From CBDCLY01 sp965218715 (GTDB lineage: Bacteria; Bacteroidota; Bacteroidia; Flavobacteriales_E; Vicingaceae): DNA of 64,000 nt. The position numbers were made by a program, and so were the translations under genes. The notes below the pieces were generated by a model. That model did not search any database, was not told where the DNA came from, and worked only from the letters and a program-made list of their open reading frames with translations. Position 1 is the first letter of the stretch; each line of letters starts with the position of its first letter. Shown here piece by piece: positions 25,950-34,317 of the stretch. The stretch is taken from positions 1-64,000 of the forward strand of contig CBDCLY010000042.1 in the NCBI GenBank assembly GCA_965218715.1. Reading direction: 5' to 3'.

Positions 25950-26498
25950 TTGACAAATACAAGCACATACATTCATCAAGATTTAGTTCAAAAGGCTCAA
26001 TCATTTGATCGATCGGCACAAGGTAAATTGTACGGCCATTATTTTAAAGCCATGTACAATACTAGTTTAAGAATAGTTGGAGACGAATACCAGGCAGAAG
26101 ATATCATGCAAGATGCGTTTATCGATGGGTTTAAAAACATTGAGGCCTTAAAGGAGCCAAGTCAGTTTGGAGCTTGGTTGAAAAAGATAGTCATCAACAA
26201 AAGCTTAAACCAAGTGAATCGATCTGGCATTATTAGCGAGAAGCTGAACCAGTTTGATTTAGAAATTGAAGTGCAGGGGGAGGATGATTTCGGGGCAGAA
26301 GTTGCAGAAATCAAAAGGGCCATGAAGTCTTTGGCAAAACAATACCAGATTATATTTTCTCTTTATTTAATTGAAGGTTATGATCATGATGAGATAGGTG
26401 AAATATTGGGAATTTCTGCAAGCACTTCTCGCTCCCAACTCAGTCGAGCAAAGAAAAAAGTGAAAGATTTAATAGAACAAAAACAATTAACAACATGA
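25950..26498 (+). CDS. ECF-type RNA polymerase sigma factor
   Basis: A 182-residue sigma-70 family factor with region 2 (YQAEDIMQDAFIDGFKNIEALKEPSQFGAWLKKIVINKSLN) and region 4 (LIEGYDHDEIGEILGISASTSRSQLSRAKKKV). It lacks regions 1 and 3, as in ECF factors. The start is TTG at 25950 (MTNTSTY); no ATG is available upstream and the region 2 start needs this frame. Its stop overlaps the next gene as ATGA, placing it with a putative membrane anti-sigma factor. Confidence 0.92.
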   Translation: MTNTSTYIHQDLVQKAQSFDRSAQGKLYGHYFKAMYNTSLRIVGDEYQAEDIMQDAFIDGFKNIEALKEPSQFGAWLKKIVINKSLNQVNRSGIISEKLNQFDLEIEVQGEDDFGAEVAEIKRAMKSLAKQYQIIFSLYLIEGYDHDEIGEILGISASTSRSQLSRAKKKVKDLIEQKQLTT

Positions 26499-27031
26499 AG
26501 AACCATTTAAACATTGAGGAGTTTGATTCTGCAGTGCCTTCTTCTGGGCATGAGCAGCGATTTGAGAGAAAGTTGAATGAAACATTCAGTTTGAACCGGA
26601 AAAAATTCAAATGGCCAAAATTTGCGGCTGCAGCCGTGATTTTAGTTTTGCTAGGAAGCAGTTTGTTTTTATGGCCAAAACAGGACAATGGGGTTCAAAA
26701 AACAGCAGATAAAGTGAGAAATGAAATCCCAGTTAAAGAAGCGGAATTGTATTACGAGCAAACCTTTCAAAAACAAATCCAATTAATAGCTGCAAACTAT
26801 ACGAGCACTGAAAGTAGGGAAATGATTGAAGAATGTCAGCAACTCATAAAGGACTTAGAGAAAGAGTACCAAGAATTGGATGAAGTATTATTAAGCACCG
26901 GTGATCAACGAGTGGCGGCGGCCATGATCAATAATTATAAAAATAGAATCAAGATTCTCGAGAAATTGATTCAAGAATTAAACTATGTGAACCATCAAAA
27001 AATAGAAAAAAATGAAAACAATGCATCTTAA
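26495..27031 (+). CDS. Putative membrane anti-sigma factor
   Basis: A 178-residue protein with a short cytoplasmic N-terminus (residues 1 to about 45), one transmembrane helix (about 46-63, AAAVILVLLGSSLFL) and an extracytoplasmic, coiled-coil-rich C-terminus (KELEKEYQELDEVLL, IKILEKLIQELN). No zinc-binding anti-sigma motif is seen. The role is inferred from direct overlap with the ECF sigma gene and topology. Its 3' end overlaps the next gene by 20 bp. Confidence 0.65.
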   Translation: MKNHLNIEEFDSAVPSSGHEQRFERKLNETFSLNRKKFKWPKFAAAAVILVLLGSSLFLWPKQDNGVQKTADKVRNEIPVKEAELYYEQTFQKQIQLIAANYTSTESREMIEECQQLIKDLEKEYQELDEVLLSTGDQRVAAAMINNYKNRIKILEKLIQELNYVNHQKIEKNENNAS

Positions 27032-28076
27032 ATTAACAAGCATATTCTTAATGCTTGGCCTTTTCTTCTCAATAGAAGGAATGGCTGCCAAGGCAGATTT
27101 CTTAAAAACCAAAGAGGTCAACAAGTCTTATAAAGTTGGAAAAAATCACGAACTCAAAATCGATAATAAATTCGGAGAGGTGAACATTACCACTTGGGAT
27201 AAAAATGAGATAGTGGTCAAGATAGTAATGTCGGTAGAAGCAAAATCTGAAAAAGAAACAATTAGAAGATTGGACAATATCGACGTTAAAATTGCAGAGG
27301 GAAATGATCAAACTAGTTTCGAAACCTATTTCGTAAATAAAAAGAAAAACAATAGTTCTGGAAAAAGCGAGATGAGCATCAATTATGAAGTAAAAATGCC
27401 AAAAAGCAATGCTTTAACATTGGATCATAGCTTTGGGTCATTTACCATTAACGACCTAAGCGGCAAAGCCAACATAGAGTTAAAATTTGGTAATGCTCAA
27501 GTTGGGCATTTAAGTCATCCAGAGAATGATTTGCGATTTGAGTTTGCCGACAATGTAGAGATAACACATTTAGAGAAAGGTAAATTGACCCTAAAATATT
27601 CTACATTAAAATTAAATGCTGCAAATGATCTTAGCATCAATTCAGAGTTTTCGAACTCAAGCATTAATGGTATAGGTAACCTTGATCTTCGTATTAAATT
27701 CGGATCTATTCATATTGAGCAAGTCATAAAAGCTAAGGTAGTCTCAAGCATGTCTAAAATTGAAATTGTTGAATTGAAGGAAGATGGAGATTTTGAGCCC
27801 AAATATGGATCACTCACCATAAACACGGTTGACCAGGGAATGAAACGATTAGTCATTGATGGCGAATTCACTCCCATTGATGTAAATATTGAAGATGGGG
27901 CTTCTTTTACTGCTCATGTTAGTGGAAGCATGACCAGCATTAAAGTGCCAAAAGAGGGTTGGACTAAAACGGAAAAGAAAAGCAATTCAATCAGTTACGA
28001 GGGGAGTTTTGGTGCTGCTTCAGAAAATATATTAAAGGTTCGGTCTTCCTTTGGTAATATCAAAATCAATTTTTAA
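27012..28076 (+). CDS. DUF4097-like beta-helix-type envelope protein
   Basis: A 354-residue protein with a signal peptide (MKTMHLKLTSIFLMLGLFF) and a long beta-strand repeat region. Blocks such as LKIDNKFGEVNITTWDKNEIVVKI and LTLDHSFGSFTINDLSGKANIELKFGNAQVG recur, as in the DUF4097 (putative adhesin) family. It ends in RSSFGNIKINF, which repeats the same strand pattern. It is cotranscribed with the sigma and anti-sigma genes; the arrangement is familiar in Bacteroidota. Its function is unproven. Confidence 0.7.
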   Translation: MKTMHLKLTSIFLMLGLFFSIEGMAAKADFLKTKEVNKSYKVGKNHELKIDNKFGEVNITTWDKNEIVVKIVMSVEAKSEKETIRRLDNIDVKIAEGNDQTSFETYFVNKKKNNSSGKSEMSINYEVKMPKSNALTLDHSFGSFTINDLSGKANIELKFGNAQVGHLSHPENDLRFEFADNVEITHLEKGKLTLKYSTLKLNAANDLSINSEFSNSSINGIGNLDLRIKFGSIHIEQVIKAKVVSSMSKIEIVELKEDGDFEPKYGSLTINTVDQGMKRLVIDGEFTPIDVNIEDGASFTAHVSGSMTSIKVPKEGWTKTEKKSNSISYEGSFGAASENILKVRSSFGNIKINF

Positions 28077-28095
28077 TAGACCTAGTTAAACAATA

Positions 28096-28128
28096 AAAAA
28101 AGCCCAGAACAGATGTTCTGGGCTTTTT
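28096..28128. terminator. Bidirectional intrinsic terminator
   Basis: A near-perfect stem (AAAAAGCCCAGAACA paired with TGTTCTGGGCTTTTT) with a short loop sits between the convergent DUF4097-like and M16 genes. A and T tracts flank both sides, so it can serve both strands. Confidence 0.9.
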
Positions 28129-28147
28129 GTTTGATGTGGATTCTAGT

Positions 28148-31087
28148 TTAGTATCCAAATACTTCTTCAAGACTTAACGTCTTAATTGGGCCATAAGACT
28201 TTAATGCCTCCATGTCTAATCCATCAGTTTTGCCAATTACCATAATGTTGTATTGGCCATCTTTAATGTATTCTTCGTGAAATGCTTTTAGATCTGCCAT
28301 TGTCATGTTTGGCACCGCTTCATAAACGTCTTTTCTTAGGTCATAATCCACTCCTCTTTTAAGAGCTGTTTCATAGTTCCATAATTTAGACGATTTAGTA
28401 ATTCGTTCTGTACGAATTTTTTCTAAAGCACCCTTCTTAGCCAATTCAAAGCTTTTCTCTGATTCTGGCATGTTGTTCAACAAGTCCATCATTCCTGCCA
28501 TCGCTTCTTTCAATTTATCCGCTTGCGTTCCAATGTATGCCATTGCATAATGCGACTTAGCAGAATCAGAAGGAGATCGGTATACAGAGTATACAGAATA
28601 AGCCAAGGCTTTAGATTCTCTCATTTCTTGGAATACAATTGATCCCATTCCGCCACCAAAATACTCATTGTAAATGGCTGCAGCAGCAACCGTCTTAGGA
28701 TTGTACAATTCCTTTTTCGACAACATGTAAATCTCCGCTTGCTTCATGTCGTAATCCACAACGTAAACCTTAGTGCCTTCGTTTTCTTGCTCAACAAAAA
28801 CTTTTCCTTCTGGAATGGCCATCAATTCTTGAGGACTAGTATGATTCGCTTTTAAAGCTTCGGCCAATTCATCAGTAGATTTTGGTCCATAATACAATAC
28901 TCTGTGCTCGTAATTGCTTAAACCGTGAATCATTTCAATCAATTCATCAGCTTCCAATTCATTTAAAGCACTTTCACTTAAAATGTATTTAAATGGTGAG
29001 TCTTCACCGTACTGACCATAAGAAGCCATTCCACTAAATAAGATGGCGCTTTTGTTCAATTTAGCATCTGATCTCGATTTCAAAAAGTTAGAAACCATGC
29101 CTTTTAAAGCTTCTGGTTCAGCTTGAGCGTCTGCTAATAGGTGCTCAAACAATTTCATTCCAGCTTCAAAGTTCTCATCTAATCCAGAAAGTGTAACGTA
29201 AGTTCTTTCACGCGCAGCATATACGTCAAACTCGCATCCAATTTTGTAAAATTCTTGCTGAATTTCTGATGGAGAATACTTAGATGTTCCTAAGAAAGGA
29301 AGGTATTCAATAGCAATTCCCATTTTAAGATTGTTATTGGTTCCCATATCGAACAAGTAATTCATGGTAAATAAGCCATTGTTCTCATTTTTAACTGTTC
29401 TAACAACAATACCGTTATCCAAGGTAGTGGTTTCAAAGTCCTTGTCGTAATCTATAAATTTTGGCTCTATGGATTTAGTTTCCATTGCACCCAATTCTGT
29501 TAAGAATGGAGAAGCTGCTTCTCTGTTTACCTCAACTGGTGTAATTGCAGGTTTTTCAACTTCTGCTACTGTTTCATCAACACCTGTTCTTTTGTAAACC
29601 ACAACATAATTGTCGCTATAGTTAGCTTTTGCAAAATTGATGATGTCCTCTTTGCTGTATTTTTTTAATGCATCGATATCAGCAACTTGATCAGCCCAAT
29701 CTCTTCTTTGGATAAAAGCATCAACCATCATACTTGTTCTTCCACCATTGTACTCCAACTGGCGGATACGTCCTAACTTAAGGTCGTTGATACAAGCTTC
29801 TGGCAACCAATCTGGGAATGAACCAGCTTTTAAACTATCAATTTGTGCTAATAATAGGTCTTTAACTTCTTCCAAAGATTGTCCTTGCTTTGGGCTACCA
29901 TTCATCATGTGAGCAGAATAATCGCTTAAGATATAAGTAAAAGAACTAGCTCTTAATACCTTTTGCTCTTGGTTTAGATTAAGGTCGATTAAACCAGCTG
30001 TGCTATTCGCTAAAATCATGTCACACATCTGAATCAATTCAGATTCTTCACTTCCAACGCCATCAAAACGATAAGCCAAGTACATGAATTCTGAATCTGG
30101 TCCAACTGCCTCCTTAACAACTGGTCCAGCCAAAGGCTCTTCCTTTGCTACTTCAAATGTTGGATCTACTTTAGCTTCAAATGAACCAAATTTGTCTTTG
30201 ATTACACCGATTAAAGCATCTGGATCAAAATCTCCTGATAAACAAATTGCCATGTTGTTTGGTACATAGTATTTGTTAAAGTAATTCTTGATTTCTGTAA
30301 TAGAAGGGTTTTTTAAGTGATCAATTGTTCCAATTGTAGTTTGTTGTCCGTATTGGTGATTAGGAAATAATCCATCCATTACAGCCGCAAAAGCTTTTCT
30401 AAAGTCACTGTCTAAGGAACGGTTCTTTTCTTCATAAACCGCTTCAAGCTCAGTATGAAACAATCTCATTTGAGGATTTCTAAAACGCTCAGCTTCTAGG
30501 CTTAACCATTTCTCTAATTGATTGGTTGGAATGTCGTTAATGTATACTGTTCTTTCCTGAGAAGTATAAGCATTGGTGCCTTTTGCTCCCATTTCTGAAA
30601 CCATTTTGTCGTACTCGTTTGCAATGGCAAAAGAGGAAGCTACTTGAGAAACACTGTCGATTACTTTATAAATTGCTTTTCTTTCATCAGTATCTGTTGT
30701 TGCTCTATACACTTCATAAAGACTATCAATTTCTAGTAATAATGGTCCTTCCTGACTATAATCAAGTGTACCATAGGTATCAGTTCCTTTGAACAACATG
30801 TGCTCTAAATAATGAGCTAAACCTGTAGCTGTAGAAGGGTCATTTTTACTTCCTGCTCTTACGGCAATAGAAGTTTGAACACGAGGAGCCTCGTCATTGA
30901 CAGATAAATACACTTTTAAACCATTGTCCAGTGTGTATATTCTGGTGTTTGTTGGGTCATTTTCAACAGTTTCATACTCTTTCTTTGCGCTTGAATCATC
31001 TTGTTGCTTATCGCCACAAGCTGCTAGTCCCACCACTAACGCAATAACAAAAGAAAATGCTGTGATTTTCAAAAATTGAAATTTCAT
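28148..31087 (-). CDS. M16 family (insulinase/pitrilysin-like) zinc metallopeptidase lipoprotein
   Basis: A 979-residue exported lipoprotein (lipobox VGLAAC near residue 24) with two M16 halves. The N-terminal half has the inverted zinc motif HYLEHMLFKG (HxxEH) and the downstream ELEAVYEEKNRS glutamate. The second half (from about 560) has M16 folding features (YLPFLGTSKYSP, GGGMGSIVFQEMRESKALAY) but no zinc site. It likely degrades oligopeptides in the periplasm. The -7-like element TACATTCG lies upstream on the same strand. A terminator is shared with the convergent 28076 gene. Confidence 0.93.
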   Translation of the reverse strand: MKFQFLKITAFSFVIALVVGLAACGDKQQDDSSAKKEYETVENDPTNTRIYTLDNGLKVYLSVNDEAPRVQTSIAVRAGSKNDPSTATGLAHYLEHMLFKGTDTYGTLDYSQEGPLLLEIDSLYEVYRATTDTDERKAIYKVIDSVSQVASSFAIANEYDKMVSEMGAKGTNAYTSQERTVYINDIPTNQLEKWLSLEAERFRNPQMRLFHTELEAVYEEKNRSLDSDFRKAFAAVMDGLFPNHQYGQQTTIGTIDHLKNPSITEIKNYFNKYYVPNNMAICLSGDFDPDALIGVIKDKFGSFEAKVDPTFEVAKEEPLAGPVVKEAVGPDSEFMYLAYRFDGVGSEESELIQMCDMILANSTAGLIDLNLNQEQKVLRASSFTYILSDYSAHMMNGSPKQGQSLEEVKDLLLAQIDSLKAGSFPDWLPEACINDLKLGRIRQLEYNGGRTSMMVDAFIQRRDWADQVADIDALKKYSKEDIINFAKANYSDNYVVVYKRTGVDETVAEVEKPAITPVEVNREAASPFLTELGAMETKSIEPKFIDYDKDFETTTLDNGIVVRTVKNENNGLFTMNYLFDMGTNNNLKMGIAIEYLPFLGTSKYSPSEIQQEFYKIGCEFDVYAARERTYVTLSGLDENFEAGMKLFEHLLADAQAEPEALKGMVSNFLKSRSDAKLNKSAILFSGMASYGQYGEDSPFKYILSESALNELEADELIEMIHGLSNYEHRVLYYGPKSTDELAEALKANHTSPQELMAIPEGKVFVEQENEGTKVYVVDYDMKQAEIYMLSKKELYNPKTVAAAAIYNEYFGGGMGSIVFQEMRESKALAYSVYSVYRSPSDSAKSHYAMAYIGTQADKLKEAMAGMMDLLNNMPESEKSFELAKKGALEKIRTERITKSSKLWNYETALKRGVDYDLRKDVYEAVPNMTMADLKAFHEEYIKDGQYNIMVIGKTDGLDMEALKSYGPIKTLSLEEVFGY

Positions 31088-31189
31088 GTCTTTTAATTAA
31101 GTTAAACAATATTAAGAAGGCGAATGTAAATAAAGCTTTTGACCTTTATTGCCTTTTTTGACTAAAGGTGCTATTGAAAGATAAGTGGA

Positions 31190-33007
31190 TTAAAAAAAAT
31201 CAAGGTCGAGCTCTTTTTTAAGCCTTTTTAATGAAGGATTCTCTTCAGCCAATTTATTGAATTTCTCTTCTGGCGTATATGCCTTTTTTTCTTTGGGATC
31301 TTTGATGATGGAAACCTTTAAGTTTAGGGCTCCATTTTTTAATTTTTTCCTTAAAAAGGAGTGTATTTCACTTTGGTGCATTTTAATTTCTTCTGCCTGG
31401 CTCAAATTATCAAGAGGCAATTCAATTGTGAAATTTTCAGCAAGTTTGGCTTCATGAGTTATTAACGCCGCGTAAACGATAGATCTTCCTTCGGTTTCAC
31501 TGTTTTTGATGTCTTCGGCTAATTCTGCCCATGCTTTTTTAAATTGCTCAGGATCAATTGCTTCCCTTAAGTCAGATTGAAATTCTTCTTCTTCTGCATC
31601 TTTTTCATCACCATCACTCTGGGTAAGATTTTTTATCGACAAAGCACTCGTTTTGCTCTTGCTTGTTTTGTCTATACCCGGATTCGATTTCGGTTTTGAA
31701 ACGGTTTCTTTTAATGAGGGGGGAGGATCAATAATGGGCTTTTCTTCTTCGATACTAGTTTCTTGGATTTTAGAAACTTTTGCTGCAGTTGGCAAAGCTT
31801 TATCCTTAAGCTCGATTGTGGTGTTTTCTTTTATTGGCATTTGATCAGACCTTTTGGCTAAATCTGATGGTGGTGCTATAATTTTAGGCTTTTTTTTTTC
31901 GTCCTGCTGAGCAGGTGAACCTATGGAAGCCAATTGCATTAAGCTCAGTTCGGCAAGCAGTCGTTGATTGTTGCTTGCTTTGTATTGTACGTCACATTGT
32001 CGGCAAATTTCCAAGGCCTCGAGCAAATGTTGGCTGCTTAAAAGCTTAGCTTGTTCAAGGTATTTCTTCTGCACTTGAGGGCCAACCTCTAACAAAGCAA
32101 TCGTTGATGGATTTTGCCCAACCAATAAGTTTCTTAAATGTGTAGATAAGCCATTGATGAATTGATGACCATCAAACCCTTTTTTGATGACCTCATCAAG
32201 TAAATTCAGGAGTGACGGGATGTCTTGTTTAGCCATCATTTCTGTGGCTTTGAAGAAATAATCGTAATCAAGAATATTTAGATTCTCTAAAACTGCTTCA
32301 AAACGAAGGTTGCCATTGGTAAAGTTCACTAGTTGATCAAAGATGGATAGTGCATCTCTAAGGGCACCATCTGCTTTTTCAGCAATAAGGTGCAAGGCTT
32401 CTTGTTCTGCTTCTACTTTTTCAGACTTTGCGATGTTGGCCAAATGATTTGCCATGTCCTCAATACGAATTCTATTGAAATCAAAAATTTGACAACGAGA
32501 CAATATTGTAGGAATTATTTTATGCTTTTCTGTTGTCGCTAAAATGAAAATGGCATGTGGTGGCGGCTCTTCTAATGTTTTTAGAAAGGCATTGAAGGCA
32601 CTCGAGCTTAACATGTGTACCTCGTCAATGATGTAAACTTTATGCGATCCCAACTGCGGTGCAATCCTAACTTGGTCAATTAATTCACGAATATTATCTA
32701 CTGAGTTATTCGAGGCCGCATCTAATTCATAGACATTCAAAGAAGCTCCTTCGTTGAAGGAATTACAAGAGTCGCATTGGTCGCAAGCTTCTATTTTTTC
32801 ACTTCTATCCTGACAATTAATCGTCTTTGCTAAAATTCTAGCACAAGTTGTTTTCCCAACACCTCGGGGTCCACAGAATAAAAAGGCCTGAGCCAAATGA
32901 TCTGTTTTAATGGCGTTTTTTAAGGTGTTGGCAATGGAAGATTGACCCACCACAGTATCAAAGGTATTGGGTCTATATTTTCGAGCAGAAACAACGAAAT
33001 TTTCCAT
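31190..33007 (-). CDS. dnaX: DNA polymerase III subunit gamma/tau
   Basis: The clamp-loader ATPase of the replisome, about 605 residues. Seen: MENFVVSARKYRPNTFDTVVGQ start, Walker A GPRGVGKT, the zinc-binding Cys cluster (CQDRSEKIEACDQCDSC), Walker B IIDEVHML and sensor 1 FILATTEKHKI. After about residue 365 the sequence is a low-complexity linker (SKPKSNPGIDKTSKSKTS) followed by a C-terminal domain. The start is ATG 33007, not the longer MPMENF form at 33013, because the -7 element TATTTTTG overlaps that position. Confidence 0.95.
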   Translation of the reverse strand: MENFVVSARKYRPNTFDTVVGQSSIANTLKNAIKTDHLAQAFLFCGPRGVGKTTCARILAKTINCQDRSEKIEACDQCDSCNSFNEGASLNVYELDAASNNSVDNIRELIDQVRIAPQLGSHKVYIIDEVHMLSSSAFNAFLKTLEEPPPHAIFILATTEKHKIIPTILSRCQIFDFNRIRIEDMANHLANIAKSEKVEAEQEALHLIAEKADGALRDALSIFDQLVNFTNGNLRFEAVLENLNILDYDYFFKATEMMAKQDIPSLLNLLDEVIKKGFDGHQFINGLSTHLRNLLVGQNPSTIALLEVGPQVQKKYLEQAKLLSSQHLLEALEICRQCDVQYKASNNQRLLAELSLMQLASIGSPAQQDEKKKPKIIAPPSDLAKRSDQMPIKENTTIELKDKALPTAAKVSKIQETSIEEEKPIIDPPPSLKETVSKPKSNPGIDKTSKSKTSALSIKNLTQSDGDEKDAEEEEFQSDLREAIDPEQFKKAWAELAEDIKNSETEGRSIVYAALITHEAKLAENFTIELPLDNLSQAEEIKMHQSEIHSFLRKKLKNGALNLKVSIIKDPKEKKAYTPEEKFNKLAEENPSLKRLKKELDLDFF

Positions 33008-33012
33008 TGGCA

Positions 33013-33020
33013 CAAAAATA
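33013..33020 (-). promoter_or_regulatory. -7 promoter element abutting the dnaX start
   Basis: Minus strand TATTTTTG, five bases from the dnaX ATG at 33007, predicting a leaderless or near-leaderless transcript. No clear -33 element was found. Confidence 0.45.
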
Positions 33021-33106
33021 CAATTTTAGCTGAGGAAACCTTTTTTAAAATGACGAGATTTGAGGTTTTACTTGAAGAATTGCCTTGAATTAATCCGATT
33101 TAAGTG

Positions 33107-33137
33107 CTTGATTATTAATTTCCTTTTCTTATTTTTG
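33107..33137 (+). promoter_or_regulatory. Promoter of the rpsF-rpsR-rplI operon
   Basis: CTTG (33107-33110) serves as -33 element and TATTTTTG (33130-33137) as -7, with 19 bases between, the spacing expected for the Bacteroidota primary sigma factor. The leader of about 35 nt contains CCG followed by a CCCAA/TTGGG hairpin (33142-33153). Confidence 0.65.
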
Positions 33138-33174
33138 CCGCCCCAATTTTGGGAATTAATATAAAACAATTGCA

Positions 33175-33522
33175 ATGAGAAATCATTATGAGACTGTTTT
33201 CATCGTTACCCCCGTTTTGTCCGCTGAGCAGGCAAAGGAAACAGTCGAGAAATTTAAAAAGCTTATGCTAGATGCAGGAGCTGAGATGAAAAATGAGGAA
33301 CACTGGGGCTTGAAAAAGCTGGCTTATCCGATTCAAAAAAAGTCGACTGGTTTTTATCAATTATTTCAATTCGAAGTAGAAGGTGATTTTATCGCCAAGC
33401 TAGAATTGGCCTTTAAACGCGATGAGAGAATCATGAGATTCCTTACTGTGAAACTGGACAAGCACGCTGTTGCCTATGCAACCAAACGTGTAGATAAATT
33501 AAAAGCAACTGCTAAAGCATAA
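33175..33522 (+). CDS. rpsF: 30S ribosomal protein S6
   Basis: A 115-residue small-subunit protein. Typical S6 features: NHYETVFIVTPVLS at the N-terminus, HWGLKKLAYPIQKKSTGFYQLFQFE in the middle and LAFKRDERIMRFLTVKLD. It binds 16S rRNA together with S18, the next gene. First gene of the rpsF-rpsR-rplI operon. Confidence 0.97.
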   Translation: MRNHYETVFIVTPVLSAEQAKETVEKFKKLMLDAGAEMKNEEHWGLKKLAYPIQKKSTGFYQLFQFEVEGDFIAKLELAFKRDERIMRFLTVKLDKHAVAYATKRVDKLKATAKA

Positions 33523-33534
33523 AAACTAGAAAAA

Positions 33535-33804
33535 ATGGCTGAAAATTCATCAGAAATTAGATACCTCAATCCACCATCGATTGACGTAAAAAAAGAAAAG
33601 TATTGTAGATTCAAAAAGAATCGAATTAAATACATCGATTTTAAAGATCCTGACTTCCTATTGCAATTCATTAACGAACAAGGGAAATTGTTACCAAGAA
33701 GAATTACTGGTACTTCACTAAAATACCAACGTAAAGTTGCTCAAGCTGTAAAGCGTGCGAGACACTTAGGCCTTATGCCATACGTTGCGGATTTATTAAA
33801 ATAA
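33535..33804 (+). CDS. rpsR: 30S ribosomal protein S18
   Basis: An 89-residue small-subunit protein that pairs with S6. The S18 core is seen: YCRFKKNRIKYIDFKDPDFLLQFINEQGKLLPRRITGTSLKYQRKVAQAVKRARHLGLMPY. Start at ATG 33535, 12 bases after the rpsF stop. One cysteine remains in the N-terminal YCRFKK. Confidence 0.97.
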   Translation: MAENSSEIRYLNPPSIDVKKEKYCRFKKNRIKYIDFKDPDFLLQFINEQGKLLPRRITGTSLKYQRKVAQAVKRARHLGLMPYVADLLK

Positions 33805-33816
33805 GGAGACAAAATC

Positions 33817-34266
33817 ATGGAAATTATTTTAAGAGAAGACATTGAGAACCTAGGGTTCAAAGATGAAATGGTTAATGTGAAACCAGGTTTTGCAAGAAAC
33901 TTTTTAATTCCTCAAGGTAAAGCAGTAGCTGCTACTGCATCTGCTAAAAAGGTTTGGGAAGAAAACTTAAGACAAAGAAGTCATAAGGAAGCGAAAATCA
34001 AGGAAGAAGCTGAAAAAACTGCAAAAGCATTGGAAAAAGCAAAAATTACTGTTGGTGCTAAAGTTGGTGAAGCAGGAACTAAAATATTTGGTTCTGTTAA
34101 CACTATCCAATTGGCAGATGCAATGGCTAAGCTTGGACATACAGTTGATAAAAAAGCAATTAAAATCTTAGGGTCTCAAATTAAGGAGATTGGTTCTTAC
34201 CAAGCAGACATTAGACTGCACAGAGATTTAAATGTGACTATCGATTTCGAAGTTGTAGCAGAGTAA
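33817..34266 (+). CDS. rplI: 50S ribosomal protein L9
   Basis: A 149-residue large-subunit protein. The N-terminal domain is clear: MEIILREDIENLGFKDEMVNVKPGFARNFLIPQGKAV, followed by the long connecting helix and a C-terminal domain (IKILGSQIKEIGSYQADIRLHRDL). A good AAGGAG ribosome-binding site lies before the start, unusual for this group. Last gene of the operon; a terminator follows at 34290. Confidence 0.97.
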   Translation: MEIILREDIENLGFKDEMVNVKPGFARNFLIPQGKAVAATASAKKVWEENLRQRSHKEAKIKEEAEKTAKALEKAKITVGAKVGEAGTKIFGSVNTIQLADAMAKLGHTVDKKAIKILGSQIKEIGSYQADIRLHRDLNVTIDFEVVAE

Positions 34267-34289
34267 TTTTGACCTAATAAAATTTTAAA

Positions 34290-34317
34290 GGCGAGCTCAA
34301 TGGCTCGTCTTTTTTTA
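34290..34317 (+). terminator. Intrinsic terminator of the rpsF operon
   Basis: CGAGC/GCTCG stem with a six-base loop followed by a run of T (34310-34316). It reaches the last codons of the convergent gene ending at 34315. Confidence 0.75.
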
